A stretch of 64,000 nucleotides of DNA from Omphiscola glabra. Taxonomy: Eukaryota > Mollusca > Gastropoda > Lymnaeidae. Position 1 is the stretch's first letter. Each line of letters starts with the position of its first letter. Under the pieces are notes generated by a model, which searched no databases, was not told where the DNA came from, and saw nothing but the letters and a program-made list of their open reading frames with translations. The translations under genes were made by a program, and so were the position numbers. The stretch spans positions 53,598,608-53,662,607 of the forward strand of contig OZ024794.1 of NCBI GenBank assembly GCA_964017045.1, given 5' to 3'. Shown here one piece after another: positions 33,164-44,928 of the stretch.

Positions 33164-34372
33164 CGCAGCCACATTGGTTGCTGGTGTTGTTTCTGCTTGT
33201 CCGGACGTTTTCTGGGGATTTAACTCGAGTCTAGCTTGGTTTGCTAAATCTATCAAGAATGCGCATTATTACGGACTGCTACGAATGGAGAAACTTATCT
33301 CTTATTTAAAGCTATGGCTCGTTCCAAGAACAGTCCATAAAAAAGGACGATACCAACGTTTAAAAAAAAAACAATAACAAATAATACGACACTCAAAGCC
33401 AGAGCTAATTACAATTAATAACGTTTTATGTGTGAATTTCAATGAATTACAAAAGCAAGAGAATATTATTAATATGATTAACTTACAGTTTGGCTGGTAC
33501 CGGTATTGTGTATAAAAATACAGTGAGCACAAATTGTTCAACGAGGAAATAGAAAAATCTACACACAACAAAGCACTGTCTAATAATAATGACACGCGCT
33601 CCACAGTCTCGTGATAAAAAAAGAGTCTTTAGCCCTTTTATAGTCTACTTCAAATGATCATTCTCGAAAAGAATACGCAGTCTCACTGCTTCCCGCATCC
33701 TCTAGACTCTAGATCATTCGACAATATTCCTGACTGGAACGAACGATAATAGGGCTTTGTTGTAAACAAGGTTACATTATTCTAGACACACCCCAAAACG
33801 TGGCCTCGAGTGTTTGTCTGCTAGAGGTCATGCACGTGAAACGCGAGGAAGTCTTGCAAATAATTTTTGATCTTTCATAAGGAGTTCAGTTAGATATTCT
33901 TTTTTTTTAATGCAGTCACACACATACACACACTCAAAATAATTTTATTCGCGGTGGTATCAAATTAAAACTTAGTTTGAGGCTCCAATAATAGTTTTGA
34001 ATAAAACTTTCAATTCAAACTGATGGTCTTTAAAAGATGTATTTTATTTTTATCCATAATCGTTAAATGCAGACTTTGTCTGGACTCAGACTTTTATATC
34101 CAAACAGCGCAGAGCTCGGACACGGCAGCACAAGTCTTTAATACGCGGCATGCAGACTTTAATGCGTTTTTGTTTTGTTTCTTTAGTTTAAGAAAGTCTC
34201 TTAAAATGATACTAATGAAATATTTATTTTGCAGGAAAAAAAATATAGAAATATAAATTCAATTAGCATACAAAATTTTGATAAATATTACAATGTAAAT
34301 GCATTTTCTGTAATTGATGTACCCCTTTACTTACGAGCCTGTAAATCCCTTATTTAAATGTATCGCCTAACA
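33164..34372. other. Non-coding DNA
   Basis: No gene is recognised. A short open frame at 33174-33377 has no known domain. Confidence 0.4.
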
Positions 34373-36360
34373 CAGTGTTTCCCAACCTTATTGTGCCATG
34401 TCCCAGGTAAGCCTTTCTAAAATCCCTATACCACTATTGATATATATATATATTACAAATATATATATATATAATCATAATTTTTAATATTAAAAAATGG
34501 AATTGTTCATTGAATGAAAACTAAATAACGGGTTTTAGGAAAAAGGAGAACAATTTAGGAATGATTAGAATTAACGATGACGTTTTTAAGGAAACACAGT
34601 AAGTTCAGTTTAAAACATAATAATGGAGAACTGTAAGTCAAGTACAGAATGAAAGATTTTTCTAAAATGTATTAATTATTTATCATTTCATTTATTATTA
34701 TTTGTTTCGTCATTTTAAGATATATTGACATATCACAAATAAAGTGTGAGATGACTTATTTAGTGAGAATCTTCCACTTGATCCTTGCGTGCACAGAGAA
34801 ACGGTAACAATATTACTAACAATAGCTGTCTTGCACATTCGTTCGAATTTGGATATTTGATTTCCGTTTGCTCACACTGCAACGCCATCGCTCATTTAAT
34901 ATGAAAAAAAAGTTTTAACAGACTCATCATTTTGTATTTCTGCGAGTTCTTCTTGATACAGCATATTTGAAATATCAGACAAATCCAATAAAATTAGCTG
35001 CATTATCCAAGTTGAAAAATCAATTTGTTTTTAATCAAAAAAACGTTTGTCGAAATCAGCTGACAAAATTGTTACAAGTATAGTGGTATCAGTCACTTCA
35101 CATTTTTTGAGCCCATGAAACTTTTTCGACATTTGTGTTACAAACAAATTTCTGACATAATTCAATAAATGTAATGAATTCAATTATCTTCGCTTTTGCA
35201 TCGACAAGAGTTTTATTTGCTCCTTGAAGTTGGTTAGTTAATATATTTAGTTGTTCAAAGATATCGGCTAAATAACTGACACATGCTTTACCATCAACTG
35301 TAACAAGTACTTCATTTCAGGTGTCTCTCTTAAAAATTCACCAAGAGTATCAAATAATTCTATACATCTTTTCAAGCAATTTGCTTTCGAGAGCCACATT
35401 ACTTCAGTGTGAAGTTAAAAAGTCTCACATGGTCTGCATTTGTTCATAAAAAAATAGTTTGAAGGGACGCACAAATTTGACAAATGCTTTATTATCATTG
35501 ATGCACTTTATAACTGAATTTAGTACTTCATAGAGAACAGGCAAAATATTTGTAACTACCACGTTTTCCTTATGAAAAACACATTGTACAAGAAGCATAT
35601 TTGGATTCTCATCCTTCATGAATTGTAATCAGCCATTTCTATTAACCCATCATATTAGGAGCACCATCTGCAGCACAAGATATAATATTTTATTTTTCAT
35701 TGTTATGTTATTGATAATTTCTAAGTAATTTGTTAGCTCATTATATATATCTTTGGCAGTAGTGGTGCTTTCTAATGATTTACAGATCAACATTTATTCA
35801 GCAAATCTCATTTATCAATATATCTTAATTAAGTTATCAGAACAGCTTCACTGTCTCTCAAGCTTGATTCATCCATTTGCACTGAGAATTTGTTTTGTTT
35901 TCAGCAAGTTGTATTTCAATATCTTCACTCATTTCGTCTATTATTCTTCTAACAGTACTGTTACTAAGTGGCATAGCTTTCACGTCTTTGTCATCTTTTT
36001 CCAGAAAAGTTTTAAGAAAGGCTAATGTTGATGGTTTGATTAAATTCTCTGATATAGTAAGATTTTTCCCAGATATAGCTATGAGTAAAGATATTTCATA
36101 AGTAGTGTCAAGAGTAAGATTAACAGTTGCAGGATGAGCAGATAAGAGAGACTTTAAGGTTGTTCTTCTTCCAAAATGCTTCCTTAATGTTTGAAAGTAA
36201 TTTAGATCTAACATAATATGACAACTGTGTTTGGCCTTCAAATGCGCCTCAAGAAGTTGGTTGTTCAAATTCTAGACAGCTCATTTTTGAATTTCCCCCT
36301 TAACGATCAAATTGCCCCCCCCCCTCTGTGGGGGCGTGTGCCCCGCATTGGGAAACACTG
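34373..36360 (-). mobile_element. hAT transposon with decayed transposase, family 3
   Basis: The 1988-bp element begins CAGTGTTTCCCAAC and ends TTGGGAAACACTG, near-perfect terminal inverted repeats. The flanking octamers GCCTAACA (34365-34372) and GTCTAACG (36361-36368) agree at six of eight positions, as expected for an aged 8-bp duplication. A transposase remnant is encoded on the minus strand. It is shorter than a typical autonomous hAT (about 2.5-4 kb), so internal deletion is likely. Confidence 0.88.
34740..36268 (-). pseudogene. hAT transposase pseudogene, ZBED5/SCAND3-like
   Basis: The longest open stretch (35858-36268, 136 codons) opens with LLEAHLKAKHS, the end of a BED zinc finger. 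It continues with YFQTLRKHF, then YEISLLIAISGKNLTISENLIKP and MPLSNSTVRRIIDEMSEDI, the N-terminal part of the transposase family related to vertebrate ZBED5/SCAND3-type genes. Downstream on the minus strand, in shifted frames, are SCAADGAPNMMG (35646-35679), a Cys/His segment (35425-35619) and LHTEVMWLSKANCLKR (about 35360-35410). These match the catalytic core order of the family. Stops and frameshifts separate the blocks, and the C-terminal dimerisation region is not clear. The protein would have cut and moved the surrounding element and is now non-functional. Confidence 0.85.
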
Positions 36361-36621
36361 GTCTAACGCAAGAGGCATCGCAACTACTCAATATTTCTTT
36401 ATCAACGTCTGTGTTTTTTGTCTATTTATTTCTTTTGAACCAGTTGTCAATCATCTGTCATTGACAGAATAAAACAACACGTTCCCAGGCCGTCGGTTAT
36501 AATATGGCTCCTGGCGTTTCTGTCTCCGTTTTTTTTTGTAAATTTTAAACGCAATTGTTTTCTGACGTTCTACTGAGGAAAAGATAATGAATCAATGGCA
36601 AAAACAAAAGATGATTTTTAA

Positions 36622-37015
36622 AATGGACTACGATTAGTCGATTGTTTTGTCACGTGATACGTGTAAAAACAAGTAATACTTCCGGTAGGCTGTCTGCCAC
36701 ACACTAGTCGCTCACAAATTTTTCTTCAAACAACTTTCTTCCTTTAATCATAACTGAATTATAATTATTGTCACATTTATGAATGTCATTTTAAAAAAAA
36801 CACGTGTATTCAAGAATATTTTGAAAAGTAAAATTTTAATTAACACTGGGGGAGGCGCTGATGGAGACAAACATTTTGCTTTAGAATTAATGATAATGGC
36901 AATGGCTGATCGGCTGTTTATCTGTTGTTATGTGTTGTTATGTGTAGCAGAAAGCCTACTAATGGCTGGTACGTATCACGTGACAAAACAAGGAAGTGAC
37001 TAATCGTAGTCCATT
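36622..37015. mobile_element. Inverted-repeat (MITE-like) element, 394 bp
   Basis: The left end AATGGACTACGATTAGTC continues with TTTTGTCACGTGATACGT. The right end is the inverse, ACGTATCACGTGACAAAA followed by GACTAATCGTAGTCCATT. The inverted repeats are about 40 bp with small gaps. No target-site duplication is obvious and the interior has no transposase. The superfamily is unassigned. Confidence 0.72.
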
Positions 37016-37069
37016 CCTTGATAATAACTTTGCTTTTGTTCGTGTGTTTCTCTTTTCTTCCCTAGTGTC

Positions 37070-37185
37070 AAATTATAAGTGACCCACTTCCAGTCATCCT
37101 ATGGAGCTTAAACTTGGTATATAGACTTTTGGAAAATGCTAATGACAACACATTTCATCAAATTTTTAGCCCCACACCCAAGTCC
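37070..37185 (+). repeat. Unclassified dispersed repeat, copy C, left block
   Basis: Matches the left blocks of copies A and B (CACTTCC.GTCAT.CTAT.GAGCT, TTGG.ATATAGACT, GACAACACATT, TTTAGCCCCAC.CC). Confidence 0.6.
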
Positions 37186-37789
37186 TAGTAGCCGTCAGGT
37201 AGTTTGGTGTAGGATGTAGATCAATCCCCTAGTTCCAGCTTCAAGGTCAATCGGTCCCGTGATAGAAACCAGGCTGAATGTAGTATGATACAAAATGGAT
37301 AAGTATCCAATCGAATGGTCATACGCTCATAAGTCCCTTTCCAACAGCAACGAATTCAGATCGAGGTATGGAAAGTGACATGGCGTGTGCATTATATACC
37401 TCCAATTTGTGGATGGATTTATAAGTCTGAACGTTGTCAGCGTAAGCATATGTTGCTTCGCGACAATGTTGGACCAGGCAAACATTTCAATTATGAAGTA
37501 TGGGATAGTTAATCATTAACAATTAAATTTACATGTACATAATAAACATAATGTCCATTTGTTAAAAGAGACATGAGCGAGTGGGAACAACAACCTACCA
37601 TCTCTATGATGTGATGGTGGTGTGTCGTAGCTCGCGGCAAAGGCAATAATAGAATGCATAATATAAATATAAGGTAACATAGCCATTATATGAATAATAT
37701 CAAACACGATCGAATATTATTTATATAGCTATGTGAACATTACAAGTGCAATAACATGATATCAAAATCATGGTTGCGTACTCACTAGT
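37186..37789. other. Non-coding DNA inside dispersed repeat C
   Basis: No gene is recognised. It lies between the separated halves of copy C. Confidence 0.4.
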
Positions 37790-38000
37790 ACTCCAGGTAG
37801 CAGTTGCAGTTAATGATCACGCTAATGAAGTCCTAAGTCTAGGTACTGCCAGCGTCCACGGTTAAGTGATCCGATCTTAAAAGTCATATACTTGCTAATA
37901 GCCTAGGTTGCAGTTATGTATCACGCTAAGGAAGGTCTAAGTCTAGTTCCTTCCAGCGTCCACAGTCAAGTGATAAGATCATAAAAGACAGATTCTTGCT
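37790..38000. repeat. Tandem duplication of about 105 bp
   Basis: Two diverged units share CAGTTA.TGATCACGCTAA, then CCTAAGTCTAG, CCAGCGTCCAC, AAGTGAT and ACTTGCT. Confidence 0.8.
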
Positions 38001-38554
38001 TGTTCTGGGCTATTTATTCGAGTTGGGTGATGATTCAATTGGATGATTTAAATGTTGTATACTTTCCCATCCAATGATGTTCATTTCTGCTATTGCGGGC
38101 TTGACCTTCTACCCTCAAAGTTTATCGGTGTGAGGTACAAAATCCATATTCACGCTTTTGCGTGAGCTACTTGGTTTAAGAATGCAATAACAACAAGGGA
38201 CGTTACTCCGCTTTTGCTGTCTCCAGGGCAATACCCGGGGGGGGGGGGGGGGGGGGGGGTAAAGGTAGTATTTTCTCAAGGTTCATCAATGATAGGAGAT
38301 GAACACTAAATTCACGCTTTTGGGGTGAGTGGTCTATGATACTGTGGGGCAAAACAAGGGGGAGGAATGGTATATCTTACAAGGGGTTTTCAGGGGCGGA
38401 TCTATGAGTGAAGAATTTTCTTAAGTCCAGCCTCAGATCATCACAGTGTGCCATGTATTTGTGACGTATTTGGGCTTCAATATATATTCAGTCCATTAGA
38501 TTTTACATGCACGAAGTTTGCTAAAAAACGTTCCCATACCAAAAATCAGTTGCT
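38001..38554. other. Non-coding DNA with a 23-base G-run
   Basis: The longest homopolymer in the window, 23 G, lies at 38237-38259. No gene is seen. Confidence 0.5.
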
Positions 38555-38665
38555 ACAATCCAATAAATGATAAATCACATCCATATACACATATGCAAAC
38601 AAAACTGCATTTAAAGAATTCATACGAACAACTTTGTATTTAAAGAGTTGTTTAATTATTCCCTA
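38555..38665 (+). repeat. Unclassified dispersed repeat, copy C, right block
   Basis: Matches the right blocks of copies A and B (AATAAATGA.AA, TGCAT.TAAAGAATT.ATACGAACAA, CTTTGTATTTAAAG.GTTGTTTAATT). Confidence 0.6.
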
Positions 38666-38825
38666 ACGTGAGTTCAATTTTTTTTATTAATGTAGTTATT
38701 ATAATTATTATAATTCATGCCACAAACTTGCAACAAACATAGATTTTGACATCAGGTAATATAAAAGAATCAAAAGACTAATGTTCCCTTAAATTACATT
38801 GTGAACAGTAATGCAAAGATTTTCT

Positions 38826-39090
38826 CAGCCACCCTTTCCCCAGCAGTCGTTAGCTAATAAAAATTGTAGGTAGCCACCTTTCCTCAGCACTCATTAACTA
38901 GTTGAAATTTGAGCTAGCCACCTTTCGTCAGCACTCATTAACTAGTTGAAATTTGAGGTAGCCACCTTTCCTCAGCACTCATTAACTAGTTGAAATCTGA
39001 GGTAGCCACCTTTCGTTAGCAGTCTTTAGCTAATAAAAATTGCAGGTAGCCTCCTTTCTTCGGCAGTTGTTAGCTACTAGAAATTGAAAT
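38826..39090. repeat. 44-bp minisatellite
   Basis: Six units with TAGCCACCTTTCCTCAGCAC followed by TCATTAACTAGTTGAAATTT. The outer units are more diverged than the central ones. Confidence 0.92.
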
Positions 39091-40234
39091 AGGCGCTGTA
39101 TTTTTTTCTAATGCTAAATAGTTTCCAGAAGGACATAATTGGAAAGGGTATGATGGTACTTGAAAGAAATTAATGAAAAAAAGGCGTTGGTAAAAACAAA
39201 CAAACCTAGTAAAACTAAAACTAACATAACTTATCTGATAGAGCTGAACGATGTGTGAACCATGAGGAACAGCGGATACTGTTTTTCCTTAGAAATTTTC
39301 CTAGGTGACTTTTGTGTAACTTTATATCGCAGTCTCCTTACTATTTTTTTTAAAAATAGGCCTCTAGCGGAACAACAAAAATAATTCATTGCCTACCAAC
39401 GAAACAAGGCAACGCAGATTTTTTTTATCTGTGTGTCGGACTTGTAAAATAAAATCCAGACGCTATGTCACTAGATTCTTTGTTTAGAACCAGAAGTCGT
39501 ATAAATCTTTCAAGAAATTAAAAATGTACCCAATGCAAACAAGTTGTCAGAAAATTTCAGTCAATGTGTTTATTTAAAGTGCTGGAGTCTTATGGATAAT
39601 CTCAGATTTATAATCCACATCTGCTTAGGTGGCAACGCATTCCGTCATTTGTATTCCTAAAAAGCGAAGACAAGATCAGATGAAAAAAAACAATTCTCCA
39701 GGGTTACAATCCATTGTTTTTTTCCGGCAGACGCCATAAATTGGACTGTGACCTTTCATAGTAACTTAGAATTGGATGGCTTTTAGCAACACTTCCAGCC
39801 AATACTGGAAATCATCCTTGACGTCTCCCTCCCCTGCTTTAAAAAAAAAATAGGCTGGTTTGTCAACAGGTCGCCGACCAATCAACGCAGTGCAATATCG
39901 ATTTCCGGTTGAGTACCATGACACTAAAGTCTTAGGAAGAGTCAGGGAAAATGGTGCTCTCAATTTTGACCATCTCCATAAAATTCCAAATGAAATGTCG
40001 TCGTTGAACTGGTTTTAGGAAAACAAAAACATAAAAAAATATAATAAAGTTTGGCTGAATGTAATGGATAGGGATTATACACGTCGGAGATAACAAGCAA
40101 AGATTCACATAGAGGCACCACAGTCAGAGAATTCTAGTTAACGCCACGAACTGTTCTTCAAAATCGTTTATTCATTTATTGATTTTTTTTTATTTTACTT
40201 GTATTTCCCACACCAACAGAATATTATGTCCAGC
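39091..40234. other. Non-coding DNA
   Basis: No gene or repeat family is recognised. Confidence 0.4.
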
Positions 40235-40563
40235 TGATAAGTTACAGGTACTTAAGGATAAGTTACAGGTACACAAGGATAAGTTACAGGTACACAAGGT
40301 TAAGTTACAGGTACATAAGGATACATTATAGGTGAAGGATAAGTTACAGGTACATAAGCATAAGTTACAGGTACATACGGATAAGTTACAGGCGCATAAG
40401 GATAAGTTACAGGTACATAAGGATAAGTTACAGGTACATAAGGATAAGTTACAGGTAAATATGGATAAATACAGGCGCATAAGGATAAGTTACAGGTACA
40501 TAAGGATAAGTCACATGTACACAAGGATACGTTTCATGTACTTAACTATAAGTTACAGGTACA
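40235..40563. repeat. 21-bp minisatellite
   Basis: About fifteen units of AAGGATAAGTTACAGGTACA plus T. The unit has no stop in several frames, giving overlapping 74-96-codon frames on both strands that are not credible genes. Confidence 0.95.
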
Positions 40564-41620
40564 ATGGGAAGCGCGTACTAGCATCCGGGGCTAAAACTAA
40601 ATAGTCCCCGATTCGTAGCATCCCTAACTTAAAAGTGGGATGATGTACTTCTTGCTTTTTTTCAAAGTAGCTTTTTCATCCAGCAGCGCACGAACAACGC
40701 AATGACTTAGTCGAAATAAGACTGGGATTATTAGTCAAATCCTAAATCCAGCAATCCCGGCGAGCTAACGTTATCCACACACACCCCATTAAAATATTCG
40801 AGCTGTGGTCTGTGAGGAGATGGCAGAATTCATAAATACCTCACCTGCATCCCAGATGCATGCATTCTTTACATACTAAGAAGCATATATATCTAACAGC
40901 TTTATGTTTAGGAACATAATTATGAATCAAAAATGTATTAAGGGTATAGTTGTGTTAATACTATTGTATTAAAGATTTAAAATATGAGTAGTGTAACAAT
41001 TCTTGATTAATTGAACCAGATTGATCCATTTCTACAACGAAGACTTTGTTGAATTTTTTACCATATGTGTCCTTTGCATGAATGTTGCACAATCTCAAAA
41101 TCCCGAAATAAACCTTTTTTTTTTTTTTTTGGGATCTATGAAAAGCACCTGTATCTGTGGCGCGGACTCAGCTTACCTGGAGAAAGCATCAGACTTTGTG
41201 TTTATTGTTTCCAACTAGACAGAACTATCTAGGTTCCAGGTGTTTTGTGCGCCGGGGGGGGGGGCGGGTGTTCGTCTGAGTTTAGCAGTTTAGTTTAATG
41301 GCAGCAAAAAAACAATGATCAGATATTGACCTTAAAATAGGTCACGAAATTGCTTACACTCTACCATGTTTCTTATCATCAACTAACTCTGATGAAAATC
41401 TAGTGAACCTTTCACAACTTTACGTTTAAATTAATATAACATTTGGAATGAACAAAAAAATTAGCCAGGGTGTTATCTGTCCAAGAAATCTGGTGTTAAC
41501 ATTGAACTCCTTTAATAAAGGAATCAACTCACCCCCCCCCCCCCCTTCCAGATCAACATAGAAATATTGAAAAGATTTAAAACCATTGCACGTTAAAAAA
41601 ATTAGGTGTGGCGTACATAC
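40564..41620. other. Non-coding DNA with G/C homopolymers
   Basis: G11 lies at 41254-41264 and C14 at 41532-41545. A T-run is at about 41117-41130. No gene is seen. Confidence 0.5.
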
Positions 41621-41961
41621 CAACAGATGTATAAACTCACAGATGTACACCCTCACAGATGTACATACTCACAGATGTACCCACTTACAGATGTATACAC
41701 TTACAGATGTACATACTCATAGATGTACACACTCACAGATGTACACATTCATAGATGTATTCCACACACCTAAAATGTACACGCTCACAGGTGTACACAC
41801 AGATGTAGTCTATACACCTACAGATGTACACACTCATAGATGTACACACTCATAGATGTACACACCTACAGATGTACACACTCACAGATGTACACACATG
41901 TGTAGTCTACACACCTACATATATACACACTCACAGATGTACACACTCAAAGATGTACACA
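41621..41961. repeat. 16-bp minisatellite
   Basis: About twenty units of ACTCACAGATGTACAC, interrupted twice by a longer variant carrying GTAGTCTA.ACACCTACA.AT, suggesting a higher-order unit. Confidence 0.94.
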
Positions 41962-42698
41962 GTTTGTTGTCCAGTTTTGTCTTGTAGCAATCTTTGTTGC
42001 CGGGTCAGAAAACATGAGGACCAACGATTAAAACTTATGGATCCTCATTCTGTGCTCTAAAAGGGTGCAGAATGTAATCCCACCTTCACAAGTGCTGTGA
42101 ATTCAGACCCTGAAGAAATCCTAAAACAGAAGATATTCTAAAGCTGTCGTCGCCCCCAAGCACTTACGCCTTAATGTTATGTCATTCTACACGTATCGAT
42201 CAATTCACACTCCGCATGGGAGTAAATTATCGGCGGGAGAAAGGTCGGTATCCGATGACCAGCTCGAATAAAAAAATTAAGGACCTATAGACGGTGGCGT
42301 GAGATGCGAATTGTTATTGACACACACACGTCTGTCTGGGGGAGTGACCACAGCTCCGCATACTGATTTGATTACAAGGCGAGTCTGCGTAGCCAAAACT
42401 GGGTCAGTATGGGGGCCTAGCTTAAAGTAAAGGGGTCCTCTTGCAGTTGACATTAAACACATTCAAACATTAGGAACAGGTTTTACCTATATAAATTAAG
42501 CAACTTATAGCTGTTAGGGCCTCATAACATGGAGACCCAATCAAGTTACAGCAAAAACTATTTCAAAATAAAGGAAAGCACAGTTTGTATTCATTTGAAA
42601 GTAAATTCTAATGACACATTTTTTAATAATTTTTTTTCGTTTCCGACCGCATTTTTTCTAGTCTTTTCAGAGCTACATGTTAAAACAGATTTAGATTA
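41962..42698. other. Non-coding DNA
   Basis: Nothing recognised. Confidence 0.4.
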
Positions 42699-42706
42699 TC
42701 TTAAAC

Positions 42707-42857
42707 CAGAGGCGTAACTGGGTTTTTGACGCCCTTGGCTAATTTATTTGTAAATAATAAAAATTTAAAAAGTAGAGATTTAGCGGCGCCCTTTTGAACT
42801 GGCGCAGTCCGGCGCCCTTGGCAACTGCCCCAATGCCAAGCCGTTGTTACGCCTCTG
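42707..42857. mobile_element. hAT-type MITE, family 1, copy B (inverted)
   Basis: This 151-bp element has ends CAGAGGCGTAAC and GTTACGCCTCTG and an exact 8-bp duplication TCTTAAAC (42699-42706 and 42858-42865). Internally it is the reverse complement of copy A (1779-1942). It retains the TTGGCAACTGCCCCAATGCC block and is about 13 bp shorter. Confidence 0.93.
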
Positions 42858-42865
42858 TCTTAAAC

Positions 42866-44097
42866 CATCGTTTTCCCGAGAGACTAAAGCGATTTAAGCA
42901 AGCTTGAATAAACTATTCGCATCATCTCATTTTCGATGTAAACTAAATTGTTTAAGCTATTCGTTATTTAAAATCGATCTAACTATATCAATTAGACATT
43001 TTTTGCCAAGAGGTCAGAATTAGTTTCAGTTTGTTTTGTATCTTCTGAAGATGAATTAGGAATTTTAGGTTTCCATCATTTAATACATTTGAGACTCACT
43101 CTTAAACAAAGAAAGGTTTTCAATGATTTTTATATAAACAGGACAACGTTTTTTAAGTCCTTAAGTCTATCAATTTATTTTGATATTAATATTACTTTAA
43201 AAAAAAAATATATGTAGGTCAGTATCTTTACATTAAAGAATTTCCTTATAGGTCTCTCAATGAGTTGGGTGACGCCTTCAATCTTTGAGAGTTATAAGAT
43301 GTTGTTGTTTTTTGAGTGTTACACGTCATACCATGATAAGAACCGCCGTCCTGGTCACTTCCAAGAAAGGTCACTACTGATAGTTCTGTCATGGTGGGAA
43401 TAAATGCTTAATGCAAACCAGGCCGGAAGCCTTAATCTCAAGCTCTGATGGTCAACGTGGTATAAGCACGAGAGTTTTTTCCCCCTGGTAAACAGGAAGT
43501 TTTGATTGCTTGTTGCACTTTAGTGTAAATTTGCATCCGGTTAAGCCCCGTACACGGCCCCGGTCAGTGGCCAACCGGTCGTAGACAAAACGCTTTTTTG
43601 TATTTAGTATTTACAGATTAAGATTGGTTATTTGGGGTACAGTCGCTGTTATCTTTTTTTTTTTTTTTTACTATTTTGAAAAGACGTTCCAATGATTTGT
43701 AATTTATAATTTAAGTTTGACTTCTACTCGAAACTCTCAACACAAAATTGTAGCAATTAATTTTTAGTTAGACACAGCGCAAATTGAAATGACATTAATA
43801 ACATTTGAAAACACTGCTTGATCAATTGTTTCAATACTTAAAGTAATAATTGACGAGAAACTTCAGTGTCATTTCTATATTTGGAGGGGGGAAAAACGAT
43901 GAAATTTTTATGTTATATATTCTTGGCATTTCTCGAAGCATGAAATAAATATAATTTTGTAAAGGTTTTGTATACTTTTCAGCGTATCAGGGGGCAAAAT
44001 TATCTAACTAATACTTAAAATTTAGACCAAACCAGCACATTTGCCAAGAAATGTGTTTTAATATTTCGAACAGCGAAATCTTTTGTGCAATTAGCTT
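42866..44097. other. AT-rich non-coding DNA
   Basis: No gene is recognised. T-runs occur at about 42630 and 43655-43668. Confidence 0.4.
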
Positions 44098-44130
44098 TAA
44101 ATTCTAAAACATTATTCATTCCCAGAACGC
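44098..44130 (+). repeat. Short duplicate of a Helitron-helicase segment
   Basis: AATTCTAAAACATTATTCAT and CCCAGAAC match, with one difference, the segment at 45868-45896 inside the helicase remnant, where they encode NSKTLFIPR. It may be part of a second, more decayed Helitron copy. Confidence 0.45.
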
Positions 44131-44793
44131 GTTATTCTTTCTAAATTGCAGCCTTAAGAACTTCTGACATTGGTGCACATCCTTTCAGTGTGATCCAAAT
44201 CATTAAAGGATAATGCTATTCCAAGCTTCATTGCACTTGATCGGATTGAGATGAGTTGTTTCTTATAATGACTAGTGGCAATCAGTCAAAGAGGATGTTC
44301 TACAACATCATTTAAGTCTAAAAAAATTTGACCAGATCAACCATCAACCGACTCGGGAGACACCATGATAGAACGGTGTGCTACAACAATTCTCCAACGA
44401 GTCTCCGAGTGTCAGTCAGGAAACATTTGTTACTATCGATGACTGCCGAAGCTGACGTAAAATGCCCCGCTGCGTGGGTCTGGCGTCTGGCCACACACAT
44501 TTGGTTATAATTATCCCGACAGATAAATGCGGTTAGAAAGTTCTCAGAATGATAAAGTATCTGGCAAAAAGAATAAACCATTCGAACTCTGTCCCCCTCA
44601 AAGAATTCACAAATGTTCTAAATGTCTTTTTTTTTTTTGGTAATATCTTTTTTTTGCCTTAATCGGGGCGTACTATAGAGTACATTCTAAAGGAACATAA
44701 AACGACAAAATCATTGAAATCATGTATAAATATCATTTCCCCCAGGTTCTCTCCTGGTTCCGGTGATTATTTCAGCCTAAAATAAACTCCGTG
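44131..44793. other. Non-coding DNA
   Basis: Nothing recognised. Confidence 0.4.
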
Positions 44794-44928
44794 TTGTTTT
44801 ATGTTCAGGTTTGATTCGACGCATTTGTTTTATGTTCAGGTTTGATACAACGCATTTGTTTTATGTTCAGGTTTGATACGACGCATTTGTTTTATGTTCA
44901 GGTTTGATACGACGCATTTGATTTATGT
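44794..44928. repeat. 31-bp tandem array
   Basis: Four units plus a partial of TTGTTTTATGTTCAGGTTTG followed by ATACGACGCAT. It leads directly into the helicase remnant. Confidence 0.92.

Noticed and set aside
40190..40604. Overlapping Cys/Asn/Leu- and Lys/Gln-rich frames
   Set aside because: They arise from the 21-bp minisatellite AAGGATAAGTTACAGGTACA.
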